Origin: Terrabacter tumescens
GTDB lineage: Bacteria > Actinomycetota > Actinomycetes > Actinomycetales > Dermatophilaceae
Direction: 5' to 3'
Assembly (NCBI RefSeq): GCF_014646815.1
Contig: NZ_BMNZ01000009.1
Location: 78,700-142,699 of the forward strand
Length of the DNA: 64,000 nucleotides
In this document: positions 36,550 to 44,936 of the stretch, piece after piece
Position numbering within the stretch: the stretch's first letter is position 1
Layout: every line of letters begins with the position of its first letter
Notes under the pieces: model-generated
What the model saw: only the letters and a program-made list of their open reading frames with translations
Databases searched by the model: none
What the model was told of the DNA's origin: nothing
Made by a program: the position numbers and the translations under genes

Positions 36550-36800
36550 TCAGAGCGCTCCGTCGTCCCATGCTTTCTCACGGTCGTTGTCGTTGTCGTT
36601 GGCCTTCACGCCGGCGACCGACTGGAGCGTCGCACTGCTCACGATGGCGTGTAGGACGCATGAGCCGTCTGCGCGATGGAGCCAGACCTCGACCGAGCCC
36701 AGCGCGCCGCGCGAGGCTCCCAGACATCGCCGTTGCCCTCGTCAGGGAACACGACCGCGGTGGGCCAGCCGACGATCATCCTCGAATACTTGTCGCCCAT
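36550..36800 (-). pseudogene. Possible frameshifted small gene
   Basis: ATG 36800 has a good GGGAGAG ribosome site and opens MGDKYSRMIVGWPTAVVFPD, then the sensible reading moves to another frame near 36,710 (LGSVEVWLHRADGSCVLHAI) and ends at the TGA at 36,550. Both halves look like real protein. I do not know the family. It could also be two short chance frames. Confidence 0.35.
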
Positions 36801-37068
36801 AACTCTCCCGGTAACGCTTCGTGCGGTGCTGCAGCAGTGTCACCACGAACGGCAGCGTCGCAGCCTTTGCGGTGGTCGGTTGAACGAGCAACAACGTGCG
36901 TGCCTCTTCAAGACCGTACCTACGGACGCCCACCGTATTGCGTGGCGTCGTGGTCCGAAGTGGGGCGAACGTCACCGTTCGCTGTTCGCGACGACAGAAC
37001 GGACGCCAACTATTCCTGTGGTCTGGAAGAACCGCAGACCTTCAAAGCCTGACACGAGACATCTATGA

Positions 37069-37118
37069 GGAACCCCCGGCGGGAGGACCAGCCGCCTGGC
37101 TCACCAACCGGGGGTTCC
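37069..37118 (-). terminator. Hairpin after mscL
   Basis: GGAACCCCCGG and CCGGGGGTTCC form an 11-bp perfect stem with a 28-nt loop, 40 nt beyond the mscL stop. The gap 36,801-37,157 otherwise has no supported gene. Confidence 0.6.
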
Positions 37119-37157
37119 GGGTTGTCGAAGGAGGCCTCCTGGCCCAGAGCGCGCGGA

Positions 37158-37523
37158 CTACCGAACGCGAAGGGAGTCGCGGATCTCGGTGAGCAGGAGG
37201 ACCTCCTCCGACGGTGCCTCGGGCTCGGGCTCGACACCCGTCTTGCGCCGCTCGGCCAGCTGGTTCATGGGCACGACGACGATGAAGTAGACCGCCGCCG
37301 CGACGATGAGGAAACTGACCAGTGCGGTGAGGAAGGCGCCGACGGCGACCCCGCCGGGCTGGAACGACGAAAAGTTCTGCGTGCCACCGAGCTTGCCGAT
37401 CAGGTCCATGATGACCGTGACGAAGGCGTCCACGACCTTCGCGAACGCCGTGCCGATGACGACGGCGACCGCGAGGTCAACGACGTTCCCGCGCATGAGG
37501 AAGTCTTTGAATCCCTTGAGCAT
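37158..37523 (-). CDS. mscL: Large-conductance mechanosensitive channel MscL
   Basis: 121 residues: LKGFKDFLMRGNVVDLAVAV at the N-terminus, gate helix VVIGTAFAKVVDAFVTVIMD and second helix FLTALVSFLIVAAAVYFIVV, then a helical C-terminal bundle. It forms a homopentamer that opens under membrane tension to release solute on osmotic downshock. The length is slightly short of E. coli (136), typical for actinobacteria. It is cargo of the element, with an extra copy likely on the chromosome. Confidence 0.96.
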   Translation of the reverse strand: MLKGFKDFLMRGNVVDLAVAVVIGTAFAKVVDAFVTVIMDLIGKLGGTQNFSSFQPGGVAVGAFLTALVSFLIVAAAVYFIVVVPMNQLAERRKTGVEPEPEAPSEEVLLLTEIRDSLRVR

Positions 37524-37662
37524 GCCAGTCCTTCCAAGAAGTGAATGAGCTCATGAACCACATGGATGGCAGGCGGAGCCGGCTCGCGACATAGCGGCTC
37601 CGGGACCCGCGGTGGTGGCGCCGGCGCCGGTCGGACGTGCCGCCGCCTGCTCGAGCAGGCGC

Positions 37663-37869
37663 TCAGTCGGCCAGCTTGGCGATTGCCTGGGCCCACAGGA
37701 AGTGCTTGTTGGTACCTAGATCGCGGATGGTCTTGATGTTGAAGGCGGCCTTAAGGTGCTCGGCGTCGCTGGCGCTGACTCCCTGCAACGCCTCCACTGG
37801 CGCGTCTGCCAGTTCCGCGATGCTGTGGGACTCGAATGCCTTGTCGACCTTGCTGGCGATGTCGCCCAT
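37663..37869 (-). CDS. Small helix-hairpin-helix-like protein
   Basis: 68 residues from ATG 37869 (CAGGAG upstream). MGDIASKVDKAFESHSIAEL-ADAPVEALQGVSASDAEHLKAAFNIKTIRDLGTNK reads like a single helix-hairpin-helix unit (PVEALQGVSASDAEHLK), the kind found in DNA-binding or scaffold proteins. Function unknown. It lies upstream of mscL on the same strand, separated by a 139-bp gap. Confidence 0.7.
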   Translation of the reverse strand: MGDIASKVDKAFESHSIAELADAPVEALQGVSASDAEHLKAAFNIKTIRDLGTNKHFLWAQAIAKLAD

Positions 37870-38228
37870 TCTCACTCCTGAGAGTCGGCCCGCTCTGTTT
37901 GCGGGGAGTGCCTCGATAACTACCATGTCCCCGTCACCGGCGCGACCGGACGAACCGGCTATAAGGGTTCCTGCTCGACAACAGACAAGACAACCAGTGC
38001 CAATCCCGGCCTCCTCAGGGCCAAGCGACCCACGGAGACGCCCGGGCCCACGGTGCCGAATCGGGCCACTGTCGCGCGCAACGCGTTCGCCTACAGCCAC
38101 GGCCGAGCCTTCCGCGAGGCCGTGGCCGCGGCCGACGCGCGTCAGGTGGCGGACGACTGTCACGCATCACCCGACGGAGCACAGGAAGCGGCATTCGATT
38201 CGGTGAAGACTTTCTGTACTGGCTCAAG

Positions 38229-38280
38229 CTGCGCCTTCGGCGCAGAAAAGCGCGGGGACCCGCGTCGGGGACCCCGCGCT
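38229..38280. terminator. Two adjacent hairpins, candidate terminator of the element's right end
   Basis: CTGCGCC-TTC-GGCGCAG (38,229-38,245) is a 7-bp perfect stem, followed by AGCGCGGGG (38,249-38,257) pairing with CCCCGCGCT (38,272-38,280) around a 14-nt loop. Confidence 0.5.
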
Positions 38281-38668
38281 GCGGGCGGCGCTGGCGCGCC
38301 GTCCTCGCGCACCCCACCGCCCCACGCTTTCGACCACGTCCAGGGGGCGCCCGCCCTGCCGCCATCAACTGGACCGGCGACGGCGTACGGCTCGCCATCA
38401 GGCGCCATGACGAGGATAGCCCCCGCCGTCGCCTGCCAGGTACAGACCCACGGAGGACCACTACCCACCGCAGGGACGTGGCCGGCCCCACCACCCGCGT
38501 TCTGGGCGTCCGCGTGCGCCTTCTGCGCCTGGCCTCCCAGCCGAGCCACCTTGGCATCACTGCGCAGACCGCGACGGCGCATGCAGCCGCCATGACAGCG
38601 ACCAGGCTGGCGCGCTGTCCTGCTCCGCTATCGGGTTCGGCGCCTCCCCTTGGCCGGGCATGACGCCA

Positions 38669-38690
38669 GCCGTGCCCAATCCATGCCCAA
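38669..38690 (+). repeat. Subterminal 22-bp repeat, right copy
   Basis: Same as 17,967-17,988 but for one base (G to A at the 16th position) and in the same orientation, about 100 bp inside the right attachment repeat. Confidence 0.6.
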
Positions 38691-38774
38691 CGCTCGGGCG
38701 CCCAAGGGCCGAACAGGGGCACGCGCGGACAGAACAGCGAGCACACCAGCGGCCATGAGAGGGCTGCCAAGGCA

Positions 38775-38818
38775 CTTCCCAAGCTGGATACGCGGGTTCG
38801 ATTCCCGTCGCTCGCTCC
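38775..38818 (+). repeat. Right attachment repeat (44 bp)
   Basis: Identical over 44 nt to 17,853-17,896. It is a truncated tRNA-Gly 3' part with no 5' half, so it is the element-chromosome junction and not a gene. Confidence 0.92.
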
Positions 38819-38824
38819 GACTCC

Positions 38825-39898
38825 TCACCGGTCCGGAGCGCGTGCGGCACGCCGCCTCAGGGCGAGCGCCACACCCACCCCCACCGCGACGACTCCTGCG
38901 CCACCCGCGACGACCACCGGGACGGGGAGACCGCCGTCCCGGTCGACCTCTTGCGCGGCGCGCGCGTCGGTCGGTGTCGCGGCGTCCGGATCCGGGGTGG
39001 GCGGCGTTGTCCCGGTCGTTGTGGTGGTGCCGGCGGAGGTCGACGGTGATGCGCCGGTCGTCGGCGTCGCCGTTGGCGTGGGCGCAGGCGCCGAGGGCGT
39101 GGCGGCACGTCCGGAGCCGTCGAGCATCGTGTGGTTGCGCCAGAGGTACTCGCGGATCGTCAGGCCGGACTCGTGCACCTTCGCGGCCACCTCGCGGCCG
39201 AGGTAGCGGTAGTGCCAGGGCTCGTAGCGGAAGCAGGTGCGGTCGTTCCAGCGCGTGCCGCCCTTCCCCCGCGGGTAGCTGTTGACCCAGCCGTACCTCC
39301 AGGAGTTCTCCCGCATCCAGGCGCCGGCCGGCGTCCGACCCCAGTCCCCCGGCAGCGGGCTGCCACCCCCGGCGCTCATGAAGTCGACGCCGAGGCCGAG
39401 CTGGTGCTCGGAGTGGCCGGGACGCTGCGAGTAGGTGATCGCGCTGTCGAAGCCGTTCTGCCTCGTGTACATCGTGAAGAGCCCGACCTGCTCGCGGTAG
39501 CTGCGGTAGCCGCTCCAGATCGCGATCGGCGCGCCGGCCGCGGCAGCGGCCCTGGCCATGGCGCGGGTGTCGTCGGCCGCCACGGCACGGATGCGACCGC
39601 CGCCGCCGATCCCGGCCTCGCTCGACCGGACCAGGTCCGGCGGCACGTAGTCGGCCTCGACGCGCAGCAGGCGGTCCACGAGGGTCACGGACCAGTCGTC
39701 GTAGCCGCGAGGGACCGTGGGCACGTCGCCGAGGTCGCACGAGGGAAGCCGGCCCAGTGCCGACGCCGGCGGCGCGGCCGAGGAGCCGACGAGGAGCGCC
39801 AGCGCGAGGCCGACGGCGCCGGCAGCCGAGGCGACGACCCGCGGGCGGCGCGCAGCAGACCTGCGGCGGGCATCGTCGGGGACGGCGGTCTGGGGCAT
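38825..39898 (-). CDS. Membrane-anchored D-alanyl-D-alanine carboxypeptidase (VanY/M15B)
   Basis: 357 residues. A signal region (about 22-45, ending PASALG) is followed by an M15B zinc peptidase: IWSGYRSYREQVGLFTMYTR, zinc motif GHSEHQLGLGVDF (His, Asp) and EPWHYRYLGRE (Glu and third His). After a Thr/Pro-rich linker there is a C-terminal helix (VVVAGGAGVVAVGVGVALAL) and basic end RRRAARAPDR, so it is anchored in the membrane facing outward. It trims the terminal D-Ala of peptidoglycan stems. Gene and CapA-like gene are divergent, 45 nt apart. Confidence 0.9.
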   Translation of the reverse strand: MPQTAVPDDARRRSAARRPRVVASAAGAVGLALALLVGSSAAPPASALGRLPSCDLGDVPTVPRGYDDWSVTLVDRLLRVEADYVPPDLVRSSEAGIGGGGRIRAVAADDTRAMARAAAAAGAPIAIWSGYRSYREQVGLFTMYTRQNGFDSAITYSQRPGHSEHQLGLGVDFMSAGGGSPLPGDWGRTPAGAWMRENSWRYGWVNSYPRGKGGTRWNDRTCFRYEPWHYRYLGREVAAKVHESGLTIREYLWRNHTMLDGSGRAATPSAPAPTPTATPTTGASPSTSAGTTTTTGTTPPTPDPDAATPTDARAAQEVDRDGGLPVPVVVAGGAGVVAVGVGVALALRRRAARAPDR

Positions 39899-39943
39899 TC
39901 GCGGAACCTGCGCCTTCGGGGGTCTGGCGCCTACGCTAGCCGC

Positions 39944-41587
39944 GTGGGGAGCATCGGCAGGGCCCGTTACGCGTCGATCGGCGTATGCGTGTTGCTCGCG
40001 GCCGCGTGCACGAGCGGGAGCCCGGCGCCCGGCGCAGGAACCGCCACGGGAACGACCTCGACGCCCGCCGACTCGACGGCCCCGCCGTCACCCGCGAACT
40101 CGAGCCCTACCGCGACGACCCCGGCAACCCCGGCGGCGACCTTCCCGCTCGCGGTCGTCACCGGTCTGACGAACCTCAAGGCGAACGTCTCGGTCGCCGA
40201 GCTGCGTGACCTCGCCGGCAAGGGGACGCTCGTCGTGCCCTGCGGAGTGAAGCTGACCGCACCGGATCTCCCTGCGCCACCGGCGTCCTCGGCGTGCGTC
40301 CCCGCCGACAAGATCGCCGCCGCCCTCGTGGCCGGCCAGCAGCGCATCGCGCTGCTCCCACCCGGCCTCGTCCAGCCCGCGACCAAGGTGCTCTCGATCC
40401 GGGGCAAGGGCCCGTTCGGCATGTTCGGGCCCGACCTCTTCGGTGACGAGCAGGCGCGAGCGATGGACTATCCCGTCAAGGCGACCACAGCGCCCGGCGG
40501 GACGAGCCTCGATGCGAGCTGGACGGCATACGACCCCTCGCAGGTGTGGACCATGACCAACCTCGGCAGCCTCTGCTCCGACCGCGGCGCGGCGACGCAG
40601 GTCGTCTCGCGGGGTCGGGGCTGGGACTGGGTCTTCGAGGGCGGCACGGCCCGTTACGCCGCGCCGGCGGTCGTCGACCCGCCGGACCACGAGCCCTACC
40701 GCTCGGTGCAGCCCGTCGACACGGGCAACGCCGGCGCCACACCCCAGATCATCAAGCGGTCGGACGTCGCGATCGCCGACCACGAGTGCCCGGTCGTGCC
40801 CGACTCGACGTGGAAGCCCCAGCTCGGCACGACGGCGGTCTTCAGCGTCCCCGAGGCGGTGCTGCCCCGGTGGCGCGACACCCTGGGGCTCGACGTCGTC
40901 TACCTCGCCGCCAACCACATGAGCGACAAGGGCGTGGCCGGCATCGAGTCGACGCTGCGGCTCATCGACAAGTACAAGATCCCGCGGACGGGTCTGGGCC
41001 GTGACCTCGACGAGGCCATCGAGCCGGCCTACGTGCAGGTCGCGGGGCTCAAGGTCGGCTTCGTGGCCGTCAACGACGTCGCCGGGGTCGCGAGGGCCGA
41101 CGCCGACACCGCGGGCGTCCCGTGGATCACCGAGCGCAACATCCGCGAGGGAGTCCGCCGGGCCAAGGCGGCCGGCGCCGACCTCGTCATCTGCAACCCG
41201 CAGTGGTGGGGCGGCGCGGAGTACCACGACGACCTCTGGCCCACGCAGAAGCGCCAGCTCGGCTGGTTCGACAAGGCGGGCTGCGACCAGGTCATCGGGT
41301 CCGGCACCCACGTCGCCGGCCCCCTGCTCGTCCGCGGCCCCGCGGCCGACCCGAACGTCGTGCTCGTCAGCCCGGGCAACTACCTCTTCGGCCAGGGCTG
41401 GTGGCAGGAGACGCAGGAGGGGGTCATCCTCGACCTGTCCTTCCGCGGCAAGACCCTCGTCAACGTCCGGCTCCGGCCCACGGTGATGATCCGTCAGGCC
41501 CGGCCGGCCCTGCTCGACCCGCAGGGCGACGGACGTTACGTGCTGCAGCGGATGTGGAAGTACTCGACGACGCCCCCGGCACGCTAG
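39944..41587 (+). CDS. CapA/PGA_cap-family lipoprotein
   Basis: 547 residues from GTG 39944, with a lipobox LAAAC (Cys22) and a long Thr/Pro/Ser linker. The C-terminal half is the PGA_cap metallophosphatase-like fold (family of poly-gamma-glutamate synthesis protein CapA): VAIADHECP, YLAANHMSDKGVAGIESTL, AYVQVAGLKVGFVAVND, then ICNPQWWGGAEYH and GSGTHVAGPLLV. The usual HW-G-E and GHHPHV motifs are partly changed, so the metal site may be altered. The N-terminal 200 residues hold a LysM-free unknown domain. A long plus-strand extension upstream overlaps the carboxypeptidase gene and was rejected. Confidence 0.82.
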   Translation: MGSIGRARYASIGVCVLLAAACTSGSPAPGAGTATGTTSTPADSTAPPSPANSSPTATTPATPAATFPLAVVTGLTNLKANVSVAELRDLAGKGTLVVPCGVKLTAPDLPAPPASSACVPADKIAAALVAGQQRIALLPPGLVQPATKVLSIRGKGPFGMFGPDLFGDEQARAMDYPVKATTAPGGTSLDASWTAYDPSQVWTMTNLGSLCSDRGAATQVVSRGRGWDWVFEGGTARYAAPAVVDPPDHEPYRSVQPVDTGNAGATPQIIKRSDVAIADHECPVVPDSTWKPQLGTTAVFSVPEAVLPRWRDTLGLDVVYLAANHMSDKGVAGIESTLRLIDKYKIPRTGLGRDLDEAIEPAYVQVAGLKVGFVAVNDVAGVARADADTAGVPWITERNIREGVRRAKAAGADLVICNPQWWGGAEYHDDLWPTQKRQLGWFDKAGCDQVIGSGTHVAGPLLVRGPAADPNVVLVSPGNYLFGQGWWQETQEGVILDLSFRGKTLVNVRLRPTVMIRQARPALLDPQGDGRYVLQRMWKYSTTPPAR

Positions 41588-41629
41588 ACACGGGCGTCTC
41601 GGCAGCGGCGTGCCCAGGGGTCGTCGCGG

Positions 41630-42184
41630 TCAGCGGACGCGACCGGCCACCCAAGCGGAGGTCCAGATCCTCGAGAGCTGGACGCGCTGGCCTGGGCGCG
41701 GCGCATGCCAGACCTTGCCGTAGCCGGCGTAGACAGCGACGTGGTAGGCCCGCCCGTTCGACATGAAGAAGACGAGGTCGCCGGGGAGGATGTTGGATTT
41801 GTAGATCCGCGTGGTGGCGAGCCGCTGGGCGTTGGCCGTTCGCGGCAGGTAGCGGTGCAGCCGTGTGTGGTAGACGTAGTAGACGAGGCCGGAGCAGTCG
41901 AAGTACGTCGGTCCGGCGGCGCCCCACCGGTACCACTTGCCCACCTGCGCGGCCGTCAGCGAGAGGCCCTGGAGGCGCAGGGGGGTCGTGGAGACCGGCT
42001 TGGCGTCGATCGTGACGGCGGAGGCGGAGCTCGAGCCCGGCGGCGAACCGGTCGAGGCAGCGGTGCCGGACACAGGGGCGCCGCCCAGTCCGAGGAATAG
42101 GGCGGCGGCGAGCAGTGGTGTCAGGGCGAGCGATCGGAGTTGTCGGAGACTGCGTGGACGACGTGCAGAGGTAGACGTGGACAT
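41630..42184 (-). CDS. Secreted NlpC/P60 peptidoglycan hydrolase
   Basis: 184 residues with a signal peptide (basic MSTSTSARRPRSLRQL, hydrophobic LTPLLAAALFLGLGG) and an NlpC/P60 catalytic domain: Cys97 in YFDCSGLVYYVYH, His148 in AYHVAVYAG and His160 in VWHAPRPG, the Cys-His-His set. It cuts peptide cross-bridges of the wall. It is preceded by a predicted c-di-AMP riboswitch, the common control for such genes in actinobacteria. ATG 42184 has GGAAGGATCC upstream. Confidence 0.92.
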   Translation of the reverse strand: MSTSTSARRPRSLRQLRSLALTPLLAAALFLGLGGAPVSGTAASTGSPPGSSSASAVTIDAKPVSTTPLRLQGLSLTAAQVGKWYRWGAAGPTYFDCSGLVYYVYHTRLHRYLPRTANAQRLATTRIYKSNILPGDLVFFMSNGRAYHVAVYAGYGKVWHAPRPGQRVQLSRIWTSAWVAGRVR

Positions 42185-42189
42185 GGCGG

Positions 42190-42340
42190 ATCCTTCCCAC
42201 GCCTGTGAGGTGAGCTGTCGGGTTCGGGCGGAAGTTGCCCGGCCGCAGATGCGGCTTCACCCCGAGGACCAGCTGGCCGGTCCAAAAGTGGGTCCCCCAC
42301 TCCTGTCCGTTTTTCCTTGGCTGCCCCACCGGTGGACAGG
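42190..42340 (-). promoter_or_regulatory. ydaO/yuaA-type c-di-AMP riboswitch
   Basis: On the minus strand the leader carries the conserved ydaO parts in order: GGGGGACCCA, GGGTGAAGCCGC, GGGCAACTTCCGCCCGAAC and CCGACAGCTCACCTC...AGGCGT, ending just before the NlpC/P60 start. Actinobacterial copies sit upstream of wall-hydrolase genes and turn them off when c-di-AMP binds. Limits are approximate. Confidence 0.85.
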
Positions 42341-42629
42341 ACTCGGCGTCCGGCGGGCCGTCCGGGGGAGACCCCGGACGATGAACATTCATCGAATGTG
42401 ACAGAGAAGGTCACGAAAGCATCGCGTCCGGACAAATTCTGGCAAGAGTTGCCACCTCAAAGACCGCCGAACCGGGCAGATGGACAGGGCGAGCGGACCC
42501 TCCGCACTCGAGTCGCTCGGTCACAGCGCCATGTGCGCCTGGGACGAGCTCGCGTTCGCACGGATCGTAGGGACGGCGCGTCGCGTTTGGACGTCGGGCC
42601 CTGTCTGTTGCTACGGTTGGCGACGCCTC

Positions 42630-42703
42630 GCAGGCGTAGTTCAGTAGCAGAACAGCCTTCTTCCAGAAGGAAGACGTACGTGCAATTCGTGCCGCCTGCT
42701 CCA
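42630..42703 (+). tRNA. tRNA-Gly(UCC)
   Basis: A 74-nt cloverleaf with CCA encoded: acceptor GCAGGCG/CGCCTGC, D stem GTTC/GAAC, anticodon loop CTTCCAG (anticodon TCC), T arm GTACG-TGCAATT-CGTGC. The outermost pair of the anticodon stem is a G-A mismatch. Its terminator follows. Confidence 0.95.
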
Positions 42704-42706
42704 GTT

Positions 42707-42741
42707 CAGAAGGGCCCGGTCACCGCGACCGGGCCCTTCTG
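42707..42741 (+). terminator. Terminator after tRNA-Gly(UCC)
   Basis: A 15-bp perfect stem (CAGAAGGGCCCGGTC and its complement) with a 5-nt loop, 3 nt after the encoded CCA. Confidence 0.8.
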
Positions 42742-42874
42742 CTGTCCTCGCCCGGACGACAGCCCGGCCACCGCTTGACTCCACGGACGACCCCGACCGC
42801 GCCACCCGGCATACGCCATGGGTGCGGCCGCAGCCCTCGTGGCCCAACTGTGACCCCTCCCTCTTGCGGTCGTT

Positions 42875-42910
42875 ACCGGTCAGTAGCATCATGGAAGTGA
42901 CCGGCCAGTA
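42875..42910 (+). promoter_or_regulatory. Two direct copies of ACCGGYCAGTA before fadE, candidate operator or promoter element
   Basis: ACCGGTCAGTA (42,875-42,885) and ACCGGCCAGTA (42,900-42,910), 25 bp apart and 67-102 nt upstream of the start. The flanking TTACCGG/CAGTAA shape is that of TetR-type operators of fatty-acid genes. The binding protein is unknown. Confidence 0.45.
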
Positions 42911-42976
42911 ACTTGGCGCGCCCGCCGATGACAGCGCGGACGCACGACGAGCGACAGAACGCGGAGGGTCCCGAAG

Positions 42977-44839
42977 ATGGGCCACTACAAGAGCAACGTG
43001 CGCGACCTCGAGTTCAACCTGTTCGAGGTCTTCAACCGCCAGGACGTCCTCGGACAGGGCATCTATGCCGACGTCGACGTCGACGCGGCCAAGGACATCC
43101 TCCGCGAGGTCTCGCGCCTCGCCGAGAACGAGCTGGCCGACAGCCTGCTCGACAGCGACCGCAACCCTCCGGTCTACGACCCCGCCAGCCAGACCGTGAC
43201 GATGCCCGAGTCGTTCAAGCGCTCGTTCAAGGCCTACGTCGACGGCGACTGGGGCAACCTCGACGTCCCGGCCGAGCTCGGCGGCATGGTCGTCCCGGCC
43301 TCGCTGCGCTGGTCCGTCGCCGAGATGGTCTGCGGCGCCAACCCGGCCGTCCACATGTTCACGGCGAGCTACTCCTTCGCCAACCTGCTCTGGCACCTCG
43401 GCAACGACGACCAGAAGAAGCTGGCCAAGCACATCGTCGACAAGGCCTGGCACACCACGATGGTGCTGACCGAGCCCGACGCGGGCTCCGACGTCGGCGC
43501 CGGCCGTACCAAGGCCGTCCAGCAGCCCGACGGCACGTGGCACATCACGGGCGTCAAGCGCTTCATCACCTCGGCCGAGTCCGACATGGTCGACAACGTC
43601 GTCCACTTCGTCCTCGCCCGCCCCGAGGGCGCCGGCCCCGGCACCAAGGGTCTCAGCCTCTTCATCGTCCCGAAGTTCCACGTCGACCTCAAGACCGGTG
43701 AGCTCGGCGAGCGCAACGGCGCCCACGTCACCAACGTCGAGCACAAGATGGGCCTCAAGGTCAGCACGACGTGCGAGGTCACCTTCGGCGAGCACGAGCC
43801 CGCGGTCGGCACCCTCCTCGGCGACGTCCACGACGGCATCGCCCAGATGTTCAAGGTCATCGAGAACGCGCGGATGTTCGTCGGCACCAAGGCGATCGCC
43901 ACGCTGTCGACCGGCTACCTCAACGCGCTCGAGTACGCCAAGGAGCGCGTCCAGGGCGCCGACCTCACGCAGATGACCGACAAGGCCGCGCCGCGCGTCA
44001 CCATCACGCACCACCCCGACGTGCGCCGGTCGCTCATGCTCCAGAAGGCGTACGCCGAGGGCCTGCGTGCGCTCGTGCTCTACACCGCGAGCCAGCAGGA
44101 CGCCGTGAGCCAGGCGCAGGCCGGCAACCCGGCGGCGCCGCTCGAGAAGGGCTCCGACGCGGCCCTCGCCAACAAGATCAGCGACCTCATGCTGCCGCTC
44201 GTCAAGGGCCTCGGCTCGGAGCGCGCGTGGGTGCTGCTCGGCACGGAGTCCCTGCAGACGTACGGCGGTTCGGGCTTCCTGCAGGACTATCCGATCGAGC
44301 AGTACGTCCGCGACGCGAAGATCGACACGCTCTACGAGGGCACGACCGCCATCCAGGGCCTCGACTTCTTCTTCCGCAAGATCGTCCGCGACAAGGGCCA
44401 GGCCCTGCAGCACGTCGCCGGCCAGATCCAGGAGTTCGCCAAGGACCTCGGCGGCTCGCTCGACACCGAGCGCGAGCTGCTCGGCAAGGCGCTCGAGGAC
44501 ATCCAGGGCATCGTCGGCCACATGATCGGCGACCTCATGAAGAGCGACCCGCGCATGGGTGGCGACACCGCCAACCTCTACAAGGTCGGCCAGAACACGA
44601 CGCGGCTGCTCCTGTCCGCCGGTGACCTCGTCGTCGGCTGGCTGCTGCTGCGCCAGGCCGAGGTCGCCCAGAAGGCCCTCGACGGCGGCGCCGCCGGCAA
44701 GGACGCCGACTTCTACCGCGGCAAGGTGGCGGCGGCGTCGTTCTACGCCAAGAACGTCCTGCCGAAGATCGCCGCCGAGCGCGCGATCGCCGAGGCCACC
44801 GACAACGACCTCATGGACGTGCCCGAGTCGGCCTTCTGA
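42977..44839 (+). CDS. FadE-type acyl-CoA dehydrogenase with C-terminal extension
   Basis: 620 residues, long for the family (usually 380-400). The core has the FAD/substrate motifs [53 protein letters not shown] and the last-helix stretch [17 protein letters not shown], so it is catalytically plausible. A C-terminal domain of about 130 residues follows, as in mycobacterial FadE5-type and VLCAD-like enzymes. It carries out the first step of beta-oxidation, probably on long chains. GGAGG precedes the ATG. A terminator follows; no beta-oxidation partners are in the same operon. Confidence 0.92.
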   Translation: MGHYKSNVRDLEFNLFEVFNRQDVLGQGIYADVDVDAAKDILREVSRLAENELADSLLDSDRNPPVYDPASQTVTMPESFKRSFKAYVDGDWGNLDVPAELGGMVVPASLRWSVAEMVCGANPAVHMFTASYSFANLLWHLGNDDQKKLAKHIVDKAWHTTMVLTEPDAGSDVGAGRTKAVQQPDGTWHITGVKRFITSAESDMVDNVVHFVLARPEGAGPGTKGLSLFIVPKFHVDLKTGELGERNGAHVTNVEHKMGLKVSTTCEVTFGEHEPAVGTLLGDVHDGIAQMFKVIENARMFVGTKAIATLSTGYLNALEYAKERVQGADLTQMTDKAAPRVTITHHPDVRRSLMLQKAYAEGLRALVLYTASQQDAVSQAQAGNPAAPLEKGSDAALANKISDLMLPLVKGLGSERAWVLLGTESLQTYGGSGFLQDYPIEQYVRDAKIDTLYEGTTAIQGLDFFFRKIVRDKGQALQHVAGQIQEFAKDLGGSLDTERELLGKALEDIQGIVGHMIGDLMKSDPRMGGDTANLYKVGQNTTRLLLSAGDLVVGWLLLRQAEVAQKALDGGAAGKDADFYRGKVAAASFYAKNVLPKIAAERAIAEATDNDLMDVPESAF

Positions 44840-44851
44840 GCCATCCCTCAC

Positions 44852-44894
44852 GACGAGGCGCCCTCCCCACCTCGGGGACGGGCGCCTCCTCGTC
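44852..44894 (+). terminator. Terminator after fadE
   Basis: GACGAGGCGCCC pairs with GGGCGCC-TCC-TCGTC (a 3-nt bulge) around a 16-nt loop, 12 nt after the stop. Confidence 0.6.
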
Positions 44895-44936
44895 TCTCAG
44901 CAGTCCTCGTCGACCTCGCGACGATCGCGTATGCCG

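Larger units (their letters stand above)
37870..38774. other. 905-bp gene-poor right end of the element
   Basis: Frames here are Arg/Pro-rich and lack ribosome sites. A minus-strand frame at 38,160-38,582 is open but its product is low-complexity. The region holds two neighbouring hairpins, the 22-bp subterminal repeat and the attachment repeat. Confidence 0.45.

Noticed and set aside
38160..38582. Minus-strand 140-residue frame near the right end of the element
   Set aside because: Low-complexity product, no ribosome site, and two hairpins lie inside it.
39131..39943. Upstream extension of the CapA-like gene
   Set aside because: It overlaps the minus-strand carboxypeptidase; the GTG at 39,944 gives a proper lipoprotein signal.
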